Source: RPQJ01 sp963707145 (GTDB taxonomy: Bacteria; Pseudomonadota; Gammaproteobacteria; Steroidobacterales; Steroidobacteraceae). Taken from it: a stretch of 64,000 nt of DNA. The position numbers and the translations under genes are program-made. The first letter of the stretch is position 1, and each line of letters opens with the position of its first letter. Shown here piece after piece: positions 27,726 through 37,398 of the stretch. A model generated the notes under the pieces. That model was not told the DNA's origin. It ran no database searches and saw nothing but the letters and a program-made list of their open reading frames with translations. The stretch covers positions 992,001-1,056,000 of the forward strand of contig CAVPOQ010000008.1 in NCBI GenBank assembly GCA_963707145.1. Reading direction: 5' to 3'.

Positions 27726-28958
27726 ATGAGCGACGCAGGCCCGGTGGGCGGGCGCCGCCGCGCGGCGCTCGCCTTCATCTTCGTCACCATCCTCCTCGAC
27801 ATGTTCGCGCTGGGGCTGGTGATCCCGGTGCTGCCGCGCCTCATCGAGGACTTCCTGGGCGGCGACACCGCGGGCGCCGCCCGCATCTACGGACTGTTCG
27901 CCACCGTCTGGGCGGTCATGCAGTTCCTGTTCATGCCGGTGATGGGCGCGCTCTCCGATCGCCACGGGCGCCGCCGCGTCATCCTGCTCTCGAACCTCGG
28001 CCTCGGCCTGTCCTACGTGCTCATGGCGCTCGCGCCGGGACTCGCCTGGCTGTTCGTCGCGCGCGTGATCTCGGGCATCACCGCCGCGAACGTCAGCACG
28101 GCCATGGCCTACGTGGCCGATGTCACGCCGCTCGCGGGGCGTGCCGCTGCCTTCGGCCGCACAGGCATCGCCATCGGGCTCGGCTTCGTGCTCGGTCCGG
28201 CGCTCGGCGGGCTGCTCGGCAGCGTCGATCCGCGGCTGCCGTTCTGGGTTGCCGCCGCGCTGAGCATCCTCAATGCCGCCTACGGCATTTTCGTGCTGCC
28301 CGAGTCGCTGCCGCCCGAGCGGCGCCGGGCGTTCGAGTGGCGACGCGCCAACCCGCTCGGTTCGCTCACGCTGCTCCGCTCGAGCCGCGTACTGACGGGG
28401 CTGGCCGGCGTCATGTTCCTGGCCAACATCGCGCACGCCGCGTTGCCCGCCACGTTCGTGCTCTACGCGGGCTACCGCTTCGGCTGGGATGCCCGCGATG
28501 TCGGCTTCGTGCTCGCGGGGGTCGGTGCGTCTTCGGCGCTGGTGCAAGGTGTCCTGGTCGGTCCCCTGGTCCGGCGCTTCGGCGAGCGGCGCGTGCTGCT
28601 CGCCGGCCTGATGTGCGGCGCCGTCGGCTTCTGCTTCTACGGTCTCGCGCCGACGGGCCTGCTGTTCCTCGCGGCGGTACCGGTGGTCGCGCTGTGGGGA
28701 CTCGCCTCGCCGACGGTGCAGGGGATCATGTCGCAGCAGGTCGGTGCCTCGCAGTACGGCGAGCTGCAGGGCGCGGCGGGCGCTGTGATGGGCGTCGCCA
28801 CGATGATCGGGCCCGCCATGTTCGCCGGGACGTTCGCCTGGTTCATCGGCGAGGGCGCGCCACTGCACCTGCCCGGCGCGGCATTCCTGCTCGCGGCGCT
28901 GCTGCTCGCCGCCGGTGCGGCACTGGCGTTGCAGGTGACCGCAGAGGTGCCGGCCTGA
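27726..28958 (+). CDS. TCR/Tet-type MFS efflux transporter
   Basis: Twelve-helix drug:H+ antiporter-type protein of 410 residues. It begins after a short polar leader with FIFVTILLDMFALGLVIPVL, the TetA-type first helix. The conserved loop GALSDRHGRRRVILLSNLGL is the MFS motif A, and helix 5 carries GIAIGLGFVLGPALGGLLGS (motif C, the antiporter signature). TetA proteins export tetracycline-metal complexes, but many chromosomal homologues have other or unknown substrates. Its stop overlaps the glnE start (TGATG). Confidence 0.92.
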   Translation: MSDAGPVGGRRRAALAFIFVTILLDMFALGLVIPVLPRLIEDFLGGDTAGAARIYGLFATVWAVMQFLFMPVMGALSDRHGRRRVILLSNLGLGLSYVLMALAPGLAWLFVARVISGITAANVSTAMAYVADVTPLAGRAAAFGRTGIAIGLGFVLGPALGGLLGSVDPRLPFWVAAALSILNAAYGIFVLPESLPPERRRAFEWRRANPLGSLTLLRSSRVLTGLAGVMFLANIAHAALPATFVLYAGYRFGWDARDVGFVLAGVGASSALVQGVLVGPLVRRFGERRVLLAGLMCGAVGFCFYGLAPTGLLFLAAVPVVALWGLASPTVQGIMSQQVGASQYGELQGAAGAVMGVATMIGPAMFAGTFAWFIGEGAPLHLPGAAFLLAALLLAAGAALALQVTAEVPA

Positions 28959-31858
28959 TGGCCGGCGGCAATCTCCCCGCGGCGTTCGACCTCGAGTCGA
29001 TCCCGCCGCTGCTCAGGCCCGCCCTCGAGACGCGGCTCGCCGAGCTGGCCACGCGCGGCGCCTGGCCGCCGGGCGGGGATTCGGCCGTCGTGGCACGCAG
29101 CCTGCCGCTGGTGTGGGCCTGCAGCGACTTCGCCGCCGAGGCCTGCCTGCGCGATCCGTCGCTGCTGCCCTGGCTGTGTGCCGAAGGCCGCCTGACCGGC
29201 ACGACGGACGCCGACGGGCTCGAGCGCGACCTCGACGGGGACGCCGCGCGTGCCGGCGACGACGCGCAGTTCATGGACGCACTGCGACGCTTCCGCCGGC
29301 GGCAGCTGGTGCGCATCGCGTGGCGCGACCTCGCCGGCCTCGCCGACGTCGAGACGGTGCTGCGCGAACTGTCGCTGCTGGCCGACGTCTGCATCGCTGT
29401 CGCCTGCCGCCGCGCCGTTGCCGCGCTCGCCACGCGCCACGGCGCCCCGCGCGGTGCCGGCGGGGTACCGCTCGAGCTCATGGTGCTCGGCATGGGCAAG
29501 CTCGGCGGCGGCGAGCTCAACTTCTCCTCCGACATCGACCTCGTGTTCCTGTTCCCGGAGCACGGCGAGACCGCGGGGCCGCGCCCGATGGAGCACGAGG
29601 AATACTTTGCGCGGGTCGGGCGGCGGGTCGCCCAGCTGCTCGGCAGCGTGACCTCCGAGGGCTTCGTCTACCGCGTGGACCTGCGGCTGCGGCCGTTCGG
29701 CGAATCCGGGCCCCAGGTCGTGAGCTTCGACGCCTTCGAGGACTACCTGCAGCAGCACGGCCGCGACTGGGAGCGCTACGCCTACGTCAAGGCGCGGCCC
29801 GTGCACGGGGCGGGCCCGTTCGACGCGCTGTACCGTAACGTGCTGCGCCCCTTCGTGTACCGCCGCTACCTGGACTTCGGCGTGTTCGAGTCGCTCCGCG
29901 AAATGAAGGAGCTGATCGCGCGCGAGGTCGAGCGCCGCGAGCTGCGCGACAACGTCAAGCTCGGCCCCGGCGGCATCCGCGAGATCGAGTTCATCGTCCA
30001 GGCGTTCCAGCTGATCCGCGGCGGCGGCAAGCCCGCGCTGCAGACCCGCAGCCTGCTCGAGGCGCTGCCGCTGCTGGCGGGGCAGAAGCTGCTCGGCGCC
30101 GTCGCGGTCGAGGAACTCGCCGAGTCCTACCGCTTCCTCAGGCGCGTCGAGAACCGCCTGCAGGAACGCAACGACGAGCAGACGCACGACCTGCCACAGG
30201 ACGAGACCGGGCGCGCGCGCCTCGCCCTCGCCATGGGTGCGCCCGACTGGGACACGATCGCCGCCGAGATCGAGCGGCACCGCCGGCGCGTGAGCGCGCA
30301 CTTCCAGGCGCTGATCTTCGCGCCCGCCGTGCCGGGTACCGCCGGCGATGCGGCCCGCGTGCTGGTCGCACTGCTCGAGCCCGGACTCGACGCCGCCGGC
30401 CGGCTCCGCCTGTTGCAGGACGCTGGCATCCGGGACGCGGCCGCGGTGCTCGAGCGCCTCGAGGTGCTGCGCGGCAGCGCCTACTGGCAGCGGCTCGACG
30501 AGACCGGGCGACGACGGCTGCAGACCCTGCTGCCGGCGCTGCTCGCGGGCATCGCGGGCGGAGCGACCGAGGGCGTGGCGCTCGGGCGCCTGCTGCACGT
30601 GATCGAGCGCATCGGCGGGCGCACCGTATACCTCGCGCTGCTGAACGAGAACCCGAAAGCACGCCGGCGGCTCGTCGAGCTCTGCGCGCAGTCGCAGTTC
30701 CTCGCCGACCAGATGGCGGCATTCCCGCTGCTGCTCGACGAGCTGCTCGACGAGCGGCTGTTCGAGACGACACCGACCCGCGCGGAGTTCGAGCAGGACC
30801 TGCGCGCGCGCATGGCCGGCGCCGGCGCCGACGATCCCGAGCAGCAGGTGGACCTGCTGCGGCAGTTCCAGCGCGCGGCGGTGTTCCGCGTCGCGGTCCC
30901 GGACCTCACCGGACGCCTGCCGCTGATGAAGGTGAGCGACCGGCTCACCGACATCGCCGAGCTGATCGTGGCCGAGGCGCTGGCGCTGTCCTGGGAGCAG
31001 ATCGCCGCGCGCCACGGCGCGCCGCGCTGCGGGCCGGACGAGGCGGCACTGGAGGAGGCCGGCGTGATCGTGGTGGCCTACGGCAAGTTCGGCGGTATCG
31101 AGCTCGGCTACGGCTCCGACCTCGACCTCGTGTTCCTGCACGACTCCGCGGGCGAGGTGCAGCACACCGCGGGCCCCAGGACCGTGGAGAACAGCGTGTT
31201 CTTCCTGCGCCTGGTGCAGCGCCTCGTGCACGTGCTGAGCGTGCACACGGCCGCCGGGCGCCTCTACGAGGTGGACACGCGGTTGCGGCCGAGCGGCAAG
31301 GGCGGGCTGCTGGTGCAGAGCCTCGCGGGCTTCGGGGAGTACCAGCGCCGCGAGGCGTGGACCTGGGAGCACCAGGCGCTGCTGCGCGCCCGCGTGGTCG
31401 CGGGCAAGCCCGCGCTGCGGGAGCGCTTCGAGGCGCTGCGCCGCGACGTGCTGCGCTACGCGGTGCACCGCGAGACGCTGCGCGCGGACGTGCGCGCCAT
31501 GCGCGAGCGCATGCGGATGGAACTGTCCCGTGCGGGCCCCGGCCAGTTCGACCTCAAGCAGGACGCCGGCGGCATCACCGACATCGAGTTCCTCGCGCAG
31601 TACTGGACGCTGCTGTGGGCGGAGCGCTACCCGGACCTCGTCACCTACTCCGACAACATCCGCCAGCTCGAGAGCCTCGCCTCGGCGGACCTCGTGCCGC
31701 AGGCCACGGTGGACGTGCTCACGGGCGCCTACCGCAGCTACCGCCAGCGCCTGCACCACCTGTCGCTCGAGGCCGCGGGCAACGTCGTGCCGGCCGAGGA
31801 GTTCGCCGCCGAGCGCGCGGCGGTCAGCGCAATCTGGGATGGCGCGCTCGGAACATAG
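28958..31858 (+). CDS. glnE: Bifunctional glutamine-synthetase adenylyltransferase/deadenylase
   Basis: Adds and removes AMP on glutamine synthetase in response to nitrogen status signalled by PII. The protein is 966 residues from ATG 28958, whose first base is the last of the preceding stop. Two nucleotidyltransferase domains are visible. The N-terminal one (adenylyl-removing half) has LGMGKLGGGELNFSSDIDLV, and the C-terminal one (adenylylating half) has YGKFGGIELGYGSDLDLVFL. GPGGIREIEFIVQAFQLIRG and DAGGITDIEFLAQYWTLLWA mark the intervening helical domains. Both DxD motifs are intact. Confidence 0.97.
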   Translation: MAGGNLPAAFDLESIPPLLRPALETRLAELATRGAWPPGGDSAVVARSLPLVWACSDFAAEACLRDPSLLPWLCAEGRLTGTTDADGLERDLDGDAARAGDDAQFMDALRRFRRRQLVRIAWRDLAGLADVETVLRELSLLADVCIAVACRRAVAALATRHGAPRGAGGVPLELMVLGMGKLGGGELNFSSDIDLVFLFPEHGETAGPRPMEHEEYFARVGRRVAQLLGSVTSEGFVYRVDLRLRPFGESGPQVVSFDAFEDYLQQHGRDWERYAYVKARPVHGAGPFDALYRNVLRPFVYRRYLDFGVFESLREMKELIAREVERRELRDNVKLGPGGIREIEFIVQAFQLIRGGGKPALQTRSLLEALPLLAGQKLLGAVAVEELAESYRFLRRVENRLQERNDEQTHDLPQDETGRARLALAMGAPDWDTIAAEIERHRRRVSAHFQALIFAPAVPGTAGDAARVLVALLEPGLDAAGRLRLLQDAGIRDAAAVLERLEVLRGSAYWQRLDETGRRRLQTLLPALLAGIAGGATEGVALGRLLHVIERIGGRTVYLALLNENPKARRRLVELCAQSQFLADQMAAFPLLLDELLDERLFETTPTRAEFEQDLRARMAGAGADDPEQQVDLLRQFQRAAVFRVAVPDLTGRLPLMKVSDRLTDIAELIVAEALALSWEQIAARHGAPRCGPDEAALEEAGVIVVAYGKFGGIELGYGSDLDLVFLHDSAGEVQHTAGPRTVENSVFFLRLVQRLVHVLSVHTAAGRLYEVDTRLRPSGKGGLLVQSLAGFGEYQRREAWTWEHQALLRARVVAGKPALRERFEALRRDVLRYAVHRETLRADVRAMRERMRMELSRAGPGQFDLKQDAGGITDIEFLAQYWTLLWAERYPDLVTYSDNIRQLESLASADLVPQATVDVLTGAYRSYRQRLHHLSLEAAGNVVPAEEFAAERAAVSAIWDGALGT

Positions 31859-31937
31859 GGCCCGCGGCCGGCAGGGAGATGTTGCGGCCTCGCGGGCGCC
31901 GGCCGCGGAGTCCGCCGCTGCGGCGATTGCGAAACGC

Positions 31938-31950
31938 GGGAATGTCCCCT
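31938..31950 (-). repeat. Copy of a 13-bp AGGGGACRTTCCC motif
   Basis: On the minus strand this reads AGGGGACATTCCC. It recurs with one change at 49492-49504. It sits in the 103-bp space between glnE and the DUF6165 gene. Confidence 0.5.
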
Positions 31951-31961
31951 ATTTTCCCGGC

Positions 31962-32363
31962 ATGGCCGAACTCATGGTTCCAATCTCCCCGGGCGAGCTG
32001 ATCGACAAGATCACGATCCTCGAGATCAAGTCGCAGCGCATGACCGACCCGGCCAAGCTGCACAACGTCCGCACCGAGCTCGCGCTGCTCAACGAGACCT
32101 GGCGGGCAAGCCCGTATTCCGCGACCGACATCGGCGCCGAGTGGGCCGCGCTGCGCGAGGTCAACGGCAGCCTTTGGGACATCGAGGACCGCATTCGCGA
32201 CCAGGAGCGCGACGGAGCGTTCGACGACGTGTTCGTCGAACTCGCGCGCGCGGTCTACGTCACGAACGACCAGCGCGCCGCGGTGAAGAAGCAGATCAAC
32301 CTGAAGCTCGGCTCGACCCTCGTCGAGGAGAAGAGCTACGCCGACTACGCCCGCAAGGGCTAG
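31962..32363 (+). CDS. DUF6165 family protein
   Basis: Cytosolic protein of 133 residues from ATG 31962. It starts MAELMVPISPGELIDKITIL, the invariant opening of this family, and continues EIKSQRMTDPAKLHNVRTEL. The helical middle section NGSLWDIEDRIRDQERDGAF and the ending KLGSTLVEEKSYADYARKG follow. The family is common near glycosyltransferase genes, and here it precedes an LPS core cluster. The biochemical role is unknown. The zinc-finger protein converges on it with 3 bp between stops. Confidence 0.88.
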   Translation: MAELMVPISPGELIDKITILEIKSQRMTDPAKLHNVRTELALLNETWRASPYSATDIGAEWAALREVNGSLWDIEDRIRDQERDGAFDDVFVELARAVYVTNDQRAAVKKQINLKLGSTLVEEKSYADYARKG

Positions 32364-32366
32364 CGC

Positions 32367-32567
32367 TCAGCGCTTGAGCGTGTACTCAGCCGAGCAGTAG
32401 GGACACTTCGCCCAGCCGGTCTTCTCGACCGGCAGGTAGACGCGCGGGTGGCTGCTCCAAAGCTGCATGCCGGGCATCGGGCAGGCGAGCGGCAGGTCGT
32501 CCGCCGTCACCTCGTAGTGGTGCTGGGCGTTGGGCTGGATCGGCGTTTCGCTGGCTCGGGCACCCAC
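32367..32567 (-). CDS. Zinc-finger domain protein (zf-CHCC, NDUFS6-like)
   Basis: Small protein of 66 residues. GTG 32567 is chosen because AGGAG lies eight bases upstream; an in-frame ATG at 32600 is possible. The metal site is C-P-M at the middle (LACPMPGMQLWSSHPRVYLP, with Cys and His) and the C-terminal pair KCPYCSAEYTL. This Cys-His-Cys-Cys layout is the zf-CHCC fold. Such proteins often lie beside LPS genes in proteobacteria, as here. No function is established. Confidence 0.9.
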   Translation of the reverse strand: MGARASETPIQPNAQHHYEVTADDLPLACPMPGMQLWSSHPRVYLPVEKTGWAKCPYCSAEYTLKR

Positions 32568-32631
32568 GTCGTTGACTCCTGGCGCATGCGCGGGCCGCAT
32601 TATCGCCCGCCGCGGCCCGGGCGTCGGGGCG

Positions 32632-33707
32632 TCAGCCGGTGGGCGTGCGCGGCGCCCCGGCGGCGAGCAGTGCGTCGAGCCGCTCGATCACGTCGGCCGG
32701 CGGTGATGAGGTCCATCACGCCCGGTTCCTCGATCTTGGCGGTCCACGGCAGTTCGGCGGCCGGGCGCCCGCGGAACCGGCGGGCGGCCTCCTCGTAGCG
32801 GTCCACGCACCACGGGCGGCTGTAGTACGGGCCGCTGCGGGCCGGATTCGTCGCGGCGTACAGCCCGATCACCGGCGTACCGACCGTCGTGGCCATGTGG
32901 GCCGGGCCCGAGTCCGGCGTCACGACGGCGGTGGCGCGCGCGAGCGTCGCCAGCAGCTGCGGCAGCGTGTCCTTGCCGATCATGTTCACGCAGGGCGTGC
33001 GCATCAGGCCCTCGATGCGCGCCCCGTACTCGAGCTCGAGCGGGCTCGGTCCGCCGCAGACCAGCACCCGCAGGCCGTGGCGAGCAGCGGCGTGATCCGC
33101 CACGGCCGCGTAACCCTCCGCCGACCAGTTGCGCAGCCGGTGGCTGGAGCACGGGCTGACGACCAGCGTCGGCACGCCGTCCGGCACGGCACGGCGCGCG
33201 TACTCGAGTGCGCTCTCCGGCAGCGGGATGTCCCAGCGCATCGAGCGCGCGTGCACGCCGAGTGCCTCGGCAAATCCGAACAGGCTGTCGAGGACGTGCT
33301 CGCGCCGCCGCGGCAAAATCTTCTCGTTGGTGAACAGCCACTGCAGCTCCCGGGCGCGCGCGCGGTCGAAGCCGATGCGCCGCTGCGCTGGCACGAGCGC
33401 CGCTGCGAGGCTCGCGCGGAACGCGAGCTGCATGTGCAGCAGTGCGTCGTAGCGGCGGCCGGTCATGCGCGCGTGCAGCTCGCGGTAGGCCGCGACGCCC
33501 GCCTTCTTGTCGAACACCACGAACTCGACGTCCGGCAGGTGTCCGAGCAGCTTGTGCTCGAGCCTGCCGACGATCCAGGTGACGCGCGCCTCGGGCCACG
33601 CATCCTGCAGCGTGCGCACCACCGGCAGCACGTGGCAGACGTCGCCCAGCGCCGAAAGGCGCAGTACGCAGAGGTCGGCGGAGTGGGGCGGCGGGAGTCG
33701 GCGGCAT
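32632..33707 (-). pseudogene. GT9 lipopolysaccharide heptosyltransferase (frameshifted near both ends)
   Basis: Transfers heptose from an ADP-heptose donor to the LPS inner core. The body of the protein is intact: LCVLRLSALGDVCHVLPVVR (nucleotide-sugar fold start), DALLHMQLAFRASLAAALVP and TAVVTPDSGPAHMATTVGTP (donor-site signature). GLYAATNPARSGPY follows. Near 32699 a one-base insertion moves the true ending (ADVIERLDALLAAGAPRTP) out of frame. Another near 33688 would separate a likely start, ATG 33707, from the body. Without these the protein is about 355 residues. It diverges from kdkA and waaA, completing a core-LPS group. Confidence 0.87.
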
Positions 33708-33779
33708 CGCGGGCGGTAGGCAGCGGCGTTCCGATGGTGAACAATCCGTCCCGGGAACCAGCCAGGAAACTCCAGCGGC

Positions 33780-34502
33780 GTGAGCGCAGGCCCGGAAATC
33801 GTCGCGCCGACCGCGCGCGGCGCGATGCTATACGATGCCTCGCGCTGCGACCAGCCGGACGAGCGGATCTTCGATCGCGACGCGTGGCGCGCTCGCGGCG
33901 CGCTCGAGGAAACCGCGGGCGGACGCGGGTCGATCGCGTTCATTCGCGACGGCGAGCGGCGCTGGGTGCTGCGCCACTATCGCCGCGGCGGACTCGTCGC
34001 CCGCGTGCTCGACGACACCTACCTCTGGCACGGCGCCGCGCGCACGCGCTCGTTCCGCGAGTGGCGCCTGCTGCGCCTGCTGCGCGAATGGCGACTGCCC
34101 GTCCCGTGCCCGGTGGCCGCACGCTGCGCGCGCAGCGGCGCGCTGTACCGCGCCGACCTGATCACCGAGGAACTGCCCACGCGACGCACGCTGGCGCAGG
34201 CGCTCGCGGACGCGCCGCTCGATGCCGGGTCGTGGCGGGCGGTCGGCGCCTGCGTCGGCCAGCTGCATGCGCGCGGCGTGCACCACGCGGATCTCAATGC
34301 GCACAACCTGCTGCTCGCGGACGACGGCGCCGTCTACGTGCTCGACTTCGACCGCGGCCAGGTGCGCGCGCGCGGCGCCTGGGAGCAGGCGGTGCTCGAG
34401 CGCCTGAAGCGCTCGCTCGCCAAGGTCAGCGCGGGGCTGCCGGCCGGCCGCTTCGACGCCGCCGCGTGGATCGCGCTGCTCGCGGGCTGCCGGGACGCCT
34501 GA
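33780..34502 (+). CDS. kdkA: 3-deoxy-D-manno-octulosonic acid (Kdo) kinase
   Basis: Phosphorylates the 4-OH of the Kdo residue on lipid IVA, a modification in organisms with a single phosphorylated Kdo. The protein is 240 residues with a protein-kinase-like fold. WVLRHYRRGGLVARVLDDTY is the nucleotide-binding lobe. GVHHADLNAHNLLLADDG contains the catalytic HxDLxxxN loop, and VYVLDFDRGQ the DFD metal motif. Its stop overlaps the start of waaA, the enzyme that makes its substrate. It starts with GTG and diverges from the heptosyltransferase gene. Confidence 0.93.
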   Translation: MSAGPEIVAPTARGAMLYDASRCDQPDERIFDRDAWRARGALEETAGGRGSIAFIRDGERRWVLRHYRRGGLVARVLDDTYLWHGAARTRSFREWRLLRLLREWRLPVPCPVAARCARSGALYRADLITEELPTRRTLAQALADAPLDAGSWRAVGACVGQLHARGVHHADLNAHNLLLADDGAVYVLDFDRGQVRARGAWEQAVLERLKRSLAKVSAGLPAGRFDAAAWIALLAGCRDA

Positions 34503-35830
34503 TGCGCCTGGTCTACGTCCTGCTGACCTACCTGCTCGCGCCCATCGTCATTGCGATGGAGGCCTGGAAGGCGCTGTGGCAGCCCGATTACCGCGGACGG
34601 CTCGGCCCGCGGCTCGGCTTCGTGGACCCGCAGCCGGCGGCCGGCAGCCTCTGGCTGCACGCCGTGTCGGTGGGCGAGGTGCAGGCCGCGGCCGGCCTGA
34701 TCCGCGCGCTGCGCCAGCACTTCCCCGACGTCCCGGTGGTGGTCACCACCGTCACGCCCACGGGCGCACAGCAGGCGCAGACGCTGTTCGGCAAGTCGGT
34801 GCGCCACTGCTACCTTCCCTACGACCTGCCCGGCGCGGTCAACCGCTTCCTCGACCGCATCCAGCCGCGCGTCGCCATCATCCTCGAGACCGAGATCTGG
34901 CCGACGCTCTACGACGCGCTGGGCCGCCGGCGCATCCCGCTCGTGATCGCGAGCGCACGCCTCTCGACGCGCTCGGTGGACCGCTACCGGCGCATGGCCG
35001 CGCTGTTTCGCGAGACGCTGTCGCACGGCGTGCTGATCGGCGCGCAGACGGCCGCGGACGCCGAGCGGTTCCGCGCGATCGGGGCGGCGCCCGCGCGCGT
35101 GCAGGTCACCGGCAACGTCAAGTTCGACCTGGAGATCCCGGCCGCGACGGTGGCCGCGGGTCGCGAGTTCCGCGCGCGCTGTGCGGCGGGACGCCCGGTG
35201 TGGATCGCCGGCAGCACGCACGAAGGCGAGGAAGAGGCGGTGCTCGTGGCGCACGCGATCGTGCGCCATCGGCATCCGTCGGCGTTACTGGTCCTCGTGC
35301 CCCGGCATCCGCAGCGCTTCGAAGCCGTTCGCGCGCTGCTGCGCCGGCGCGGACTCGCGTTCGCGCAGCGCAGCTCCGGCGCGGAGCCGGTGGCGTCCGA
35401 CACGGTGTTCCTCGTGGACACGCTCGGCGAGCTGCAGAAGTTCTATGCGGCCGCAGACGTGGCGTTCGTGGGCGGCAGCCTGGTTCCCATCGGCGGGCAC
35501 AACCTGCTCGAGCCCGCTGTGCTCGGCCTGCCGATGCTGTCGGGCCCCCACACGCAGAACGCCCAGGACGTCGCGGACCTGCTGGCGGAGTGCGGTGCGC
35601 TGCGCATCGTGCGCAGCAACGAGGAGCTGGCGCAGCGCGTCGGCGACTGGTTCGACGATCCCGCTGTCGCCCGCGCCGACGGCGCGCGCGGCCACGAGGC
35701 AGTCGCGCAGAGCCGCGGTGCCGTGAACCGGCTGGTCGAGATGATCGCGCCGCTGCTCAGCCGCCCGGGGGACGCGCCGGGGGTTCGGACGGAGACGGGA
35801 CCGGCGCGGGAGTCGAGCCGGGACGCGTGA
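34502..35830 (+). CDS. waaA: Kdo (3-deoxy-D-manno-octulosonic acid) transferase
   Basis: Inner-membrane GT30 enzyme that attaches Kdo to lipid IVA. The protein is 442 residues from ATG 34502, which overlaps the kdkA stop. The N-terminal anchor is RLVYVLLTYLLAPIVIAMEA, followed by LWLHAVSVGEVQAAAGLI and VVTTVTPTGAQQA. LETEIWPTLYDALGRRRIPL follows, and the C-terminal donor site is FVGGSLVPIGGHNLLEPAVL. The pairing with kdkA suggests a mono-Kdo, phosphorylated core. The last 74 bp overlap the 3' end of tolC on the opposite strand, and the C-terminal ~22 residues coded there look non-conserved. Confidence 0.96.
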   Translation: MRLVYVLLTYLLAPIVIAMEAWKALWQPDYRGRLGPRLGFVDPQPAAGSLWLHAVSVGEVQAAAGLIRALRQHFPDVPVVVTTVTPTGAQQAQTLFGKSVRHCYLPYDLPGAVNRFLDRIQPRVAIILETEIWPTLYDALGRRRIPLVIASARLSTRSVDRYRRMAALFRETLSHGVLIGAQTAADAERFRAIGAAPARVQVTGNVKFDLEIPAATVAAGREFRARCAAGRPVWIAGSTHEGEEEAVLVAHAIVRHRHPSALLVLVPRHPQRFEAVRALLRRRGLAFAQRSSGAEPVASDTVFLVDTLGELQKFYAAADVAFVGGSLVPIGGHNLLEPAVLGLPMLSGPHTQNAQDVADLLAECGALRIVRSNEELAQRVGDWFDDPAVARADGARGHEAVAQSRGAVNRLVEMIAPLLSRPGDAPGVRTETGPARESSRDA

Positions 35831-37286
35831 CCGGCAGCGTCGTCGGCTGCGTGAGGTTGCTGTTGATGTCCGCGAGGTCTGCTGGCACCAGCACCCCGGA
35901 TGCCGACTTCAGGCGCACGACGTTGACCAGGTAGTCATAGCGCGCGCGCGCGTAGTCGCGCTGCGCCTCGAACAGCCTGCGGCGCGCGTCGAGCACGTCG
36001 ACCGTGGTGCGGGTGCCGACGTCGAAGCCCGCCTCGGTCGCCTCGAGCGCAGTCTGGTTCGACTTCACTGCCTGCTGCAGCGCCTTCACGCGCGCCCGCT
36101 CCGCGATCACGCCGAGGTAGGCGTCGCGGGTCTCGCGCTCGGCGCCGCGGACGGCACCGTCGAGGCGCTCGCGCTCGGCGCGGTGCAGGTAGGTCTGCTC
36201 GCGGACCTGGGAGCGCGTCACGCCGCCGGTGAAGATCGGCACGTTGAGGCGCAGGCCGATCTGGTCGTCGTTGCGGTCGAGGTCGGCCGGGAACTTCTGC
36301 GCGGGCAGGTTCGGATCCTGGAATTCCTGCGGCACCCTCGTCAGCGAGGTGGCGTCCGAGGCCGAATCGCCGTAGCGCGCGTACAGGTCGAGCGTCGGCA
36401 TGTAACCGGCCTGTGCGATCTTCACGTTCGACTTCGCGATGTCCACGCCGAGGCGCGCGGCCACCACGTTCAGGTTCTGGTCGAGCGCCTTGTCCACCCA
36501 GATCTGCTCGTCGAGCGGCTGGGGCTGGTCGAGCGGCATGTTGTCGGCGGGCTTGGCGAGCTGCTGGTAGGCCTCGCCGGTGAGCTCCCGCAGGTATTCC
36601 TGGCTGCTGGCCAGCGAGCGCTTCGCGAGGATGACGCCGGCGGTGGCACTGTCGTGCGCCGCGCGCGCTTCCTGCACGTCGGTGATCGCGATCAACCCGA
36701 CCTCGAAGCGCTTCTCGGCCTGCTCGAGCTGGCGGGTCACGGCCTCGAGCGTGGCCTCCGCCGCGCCCAGCGTGTCGTCGGCCGCGAGCACCTCGAAGTA
36801 GCGCTGTGCGACGCGCACCATCAGGTCCTGCTGTGCGACGCGGTAGTTCGCCTCGGCGAGCGCGACGCGCGAGTCGGCCTGCTTGAGGCGCTGCCACTGG
36901 TCCCAGCGGAACACCGTCTGCGTGAGCTGCGCGTCGTAGTTCCAGTACGCGCTGGTGTCCGTCGTGTTGGTGAAGGGAACGGACACGGCCGCGACCGACG
37001 TCTCTCCGGTGACCGGGTCCACGACCTCCCGGAACTGCCGCTGGAAGCCCTGCGTTTCCGCATTGCCCGTGTACGTGTCGCCATTCACGGAGACCTGCGG
37101 GAACAGCACGCCGCGGGCCTGGGGCTTGGCTTCGAGCGCCGCCATGCGGCGCGCCTCTGCCTCGCGGATCAGCGGATCGCTCCGGGTTGCGTCCTGGTAC
37201 ACCCCGAGCAGGTCTTCGGCGCGTGCGGCCGCGCCGGCGAGGACGAGAGCGACGCAGCAGGCGAGCAGGGCAGGCTTCTTGAGCAT
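35757..37286 (-). CDS. tolC: TolC family outer-membrane efflux channel
   Basis: Trimeric outer-membrane channel for type I secretion and RND efflux. The protein is 509 residues from ATG 37286, with a signal peptide MLKKPALLACCVALVLAGAA ending at ARAEDL. The long periplasmic coiled coils contain QQDLMVRVAQRYFEVLAADD in the first repeat and YLGVIAERARVKALQQAVKS in the second. A classic ending GTRTTVDVLDARRRLFEAQR and ARYDYLVNVVRLKSASGVL is visible. The C-terminal Pro/Ser-rich tail (PSPSEPPARPPGG) lies inside the overlap with waaA. A pcm-like gene lies upstream on the same strand. Confidence 0.96.
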   Translation of the reverse strand: MLKKPALLACCVALVLAGAAARAEDLLGVYQDATRSDPLIREAEARRMAALEAKPQARGVLFPQVSVNGDTYTGNAETQGFQRQFREVVDPVTGETSVAAVSVPFTNTTDTSAYWNYDAQLTQTVFRWDQWQRLKQADSRVALAEANYRVAQQDLMVRVAQRYFEVLAADDTLGAAEATLEAVTRQLEQAEKRFEVGLIAITDVQEARAAHDSATAGVILAKRSLASSQEYLRELTGEAYQQLAKPADNMPLDQPQPLDEQIWVDKALDQNLNVVAARLGVDIAKSNVKIAQAGYMPTLDLYARYGDSASDATSLTRVPQEFQDPNLPAQKFPADLDRNDDQIGLRLNVPIFTGGVTRSQVREQTYLHRAERERLDGAVRGAERETRDAYLGVIAERARVKALQQAVKSNQTALEATEAGFDVGTRTTVDVLDARRRLFEAQRDYARARYDYLVNVVRLKSASGVLVPADLADINSNLTQPTTLPVTRPGSTPAPVPSPSEPPARPPGG

Positions 37287-37398
37287 GAATTCACCGTCTG
37301 GCGACCGGGTCGCCACTGGATCCGTTGGTGTTGTAGCACACTATATCACCCAGGAGGCCGCTGAACAGCCCTCGTGAGCCGCCGCGCGGCGCACCCTC

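Noticed and set aside
35835..36900. Long arginine-rich open frames opposite and within tolC, dsbD, glnE and many other genes
   Set aside because: They are shadow frames expected in very GC-rich DNA, with no family resemblance and with a well-supported gene in another frame.
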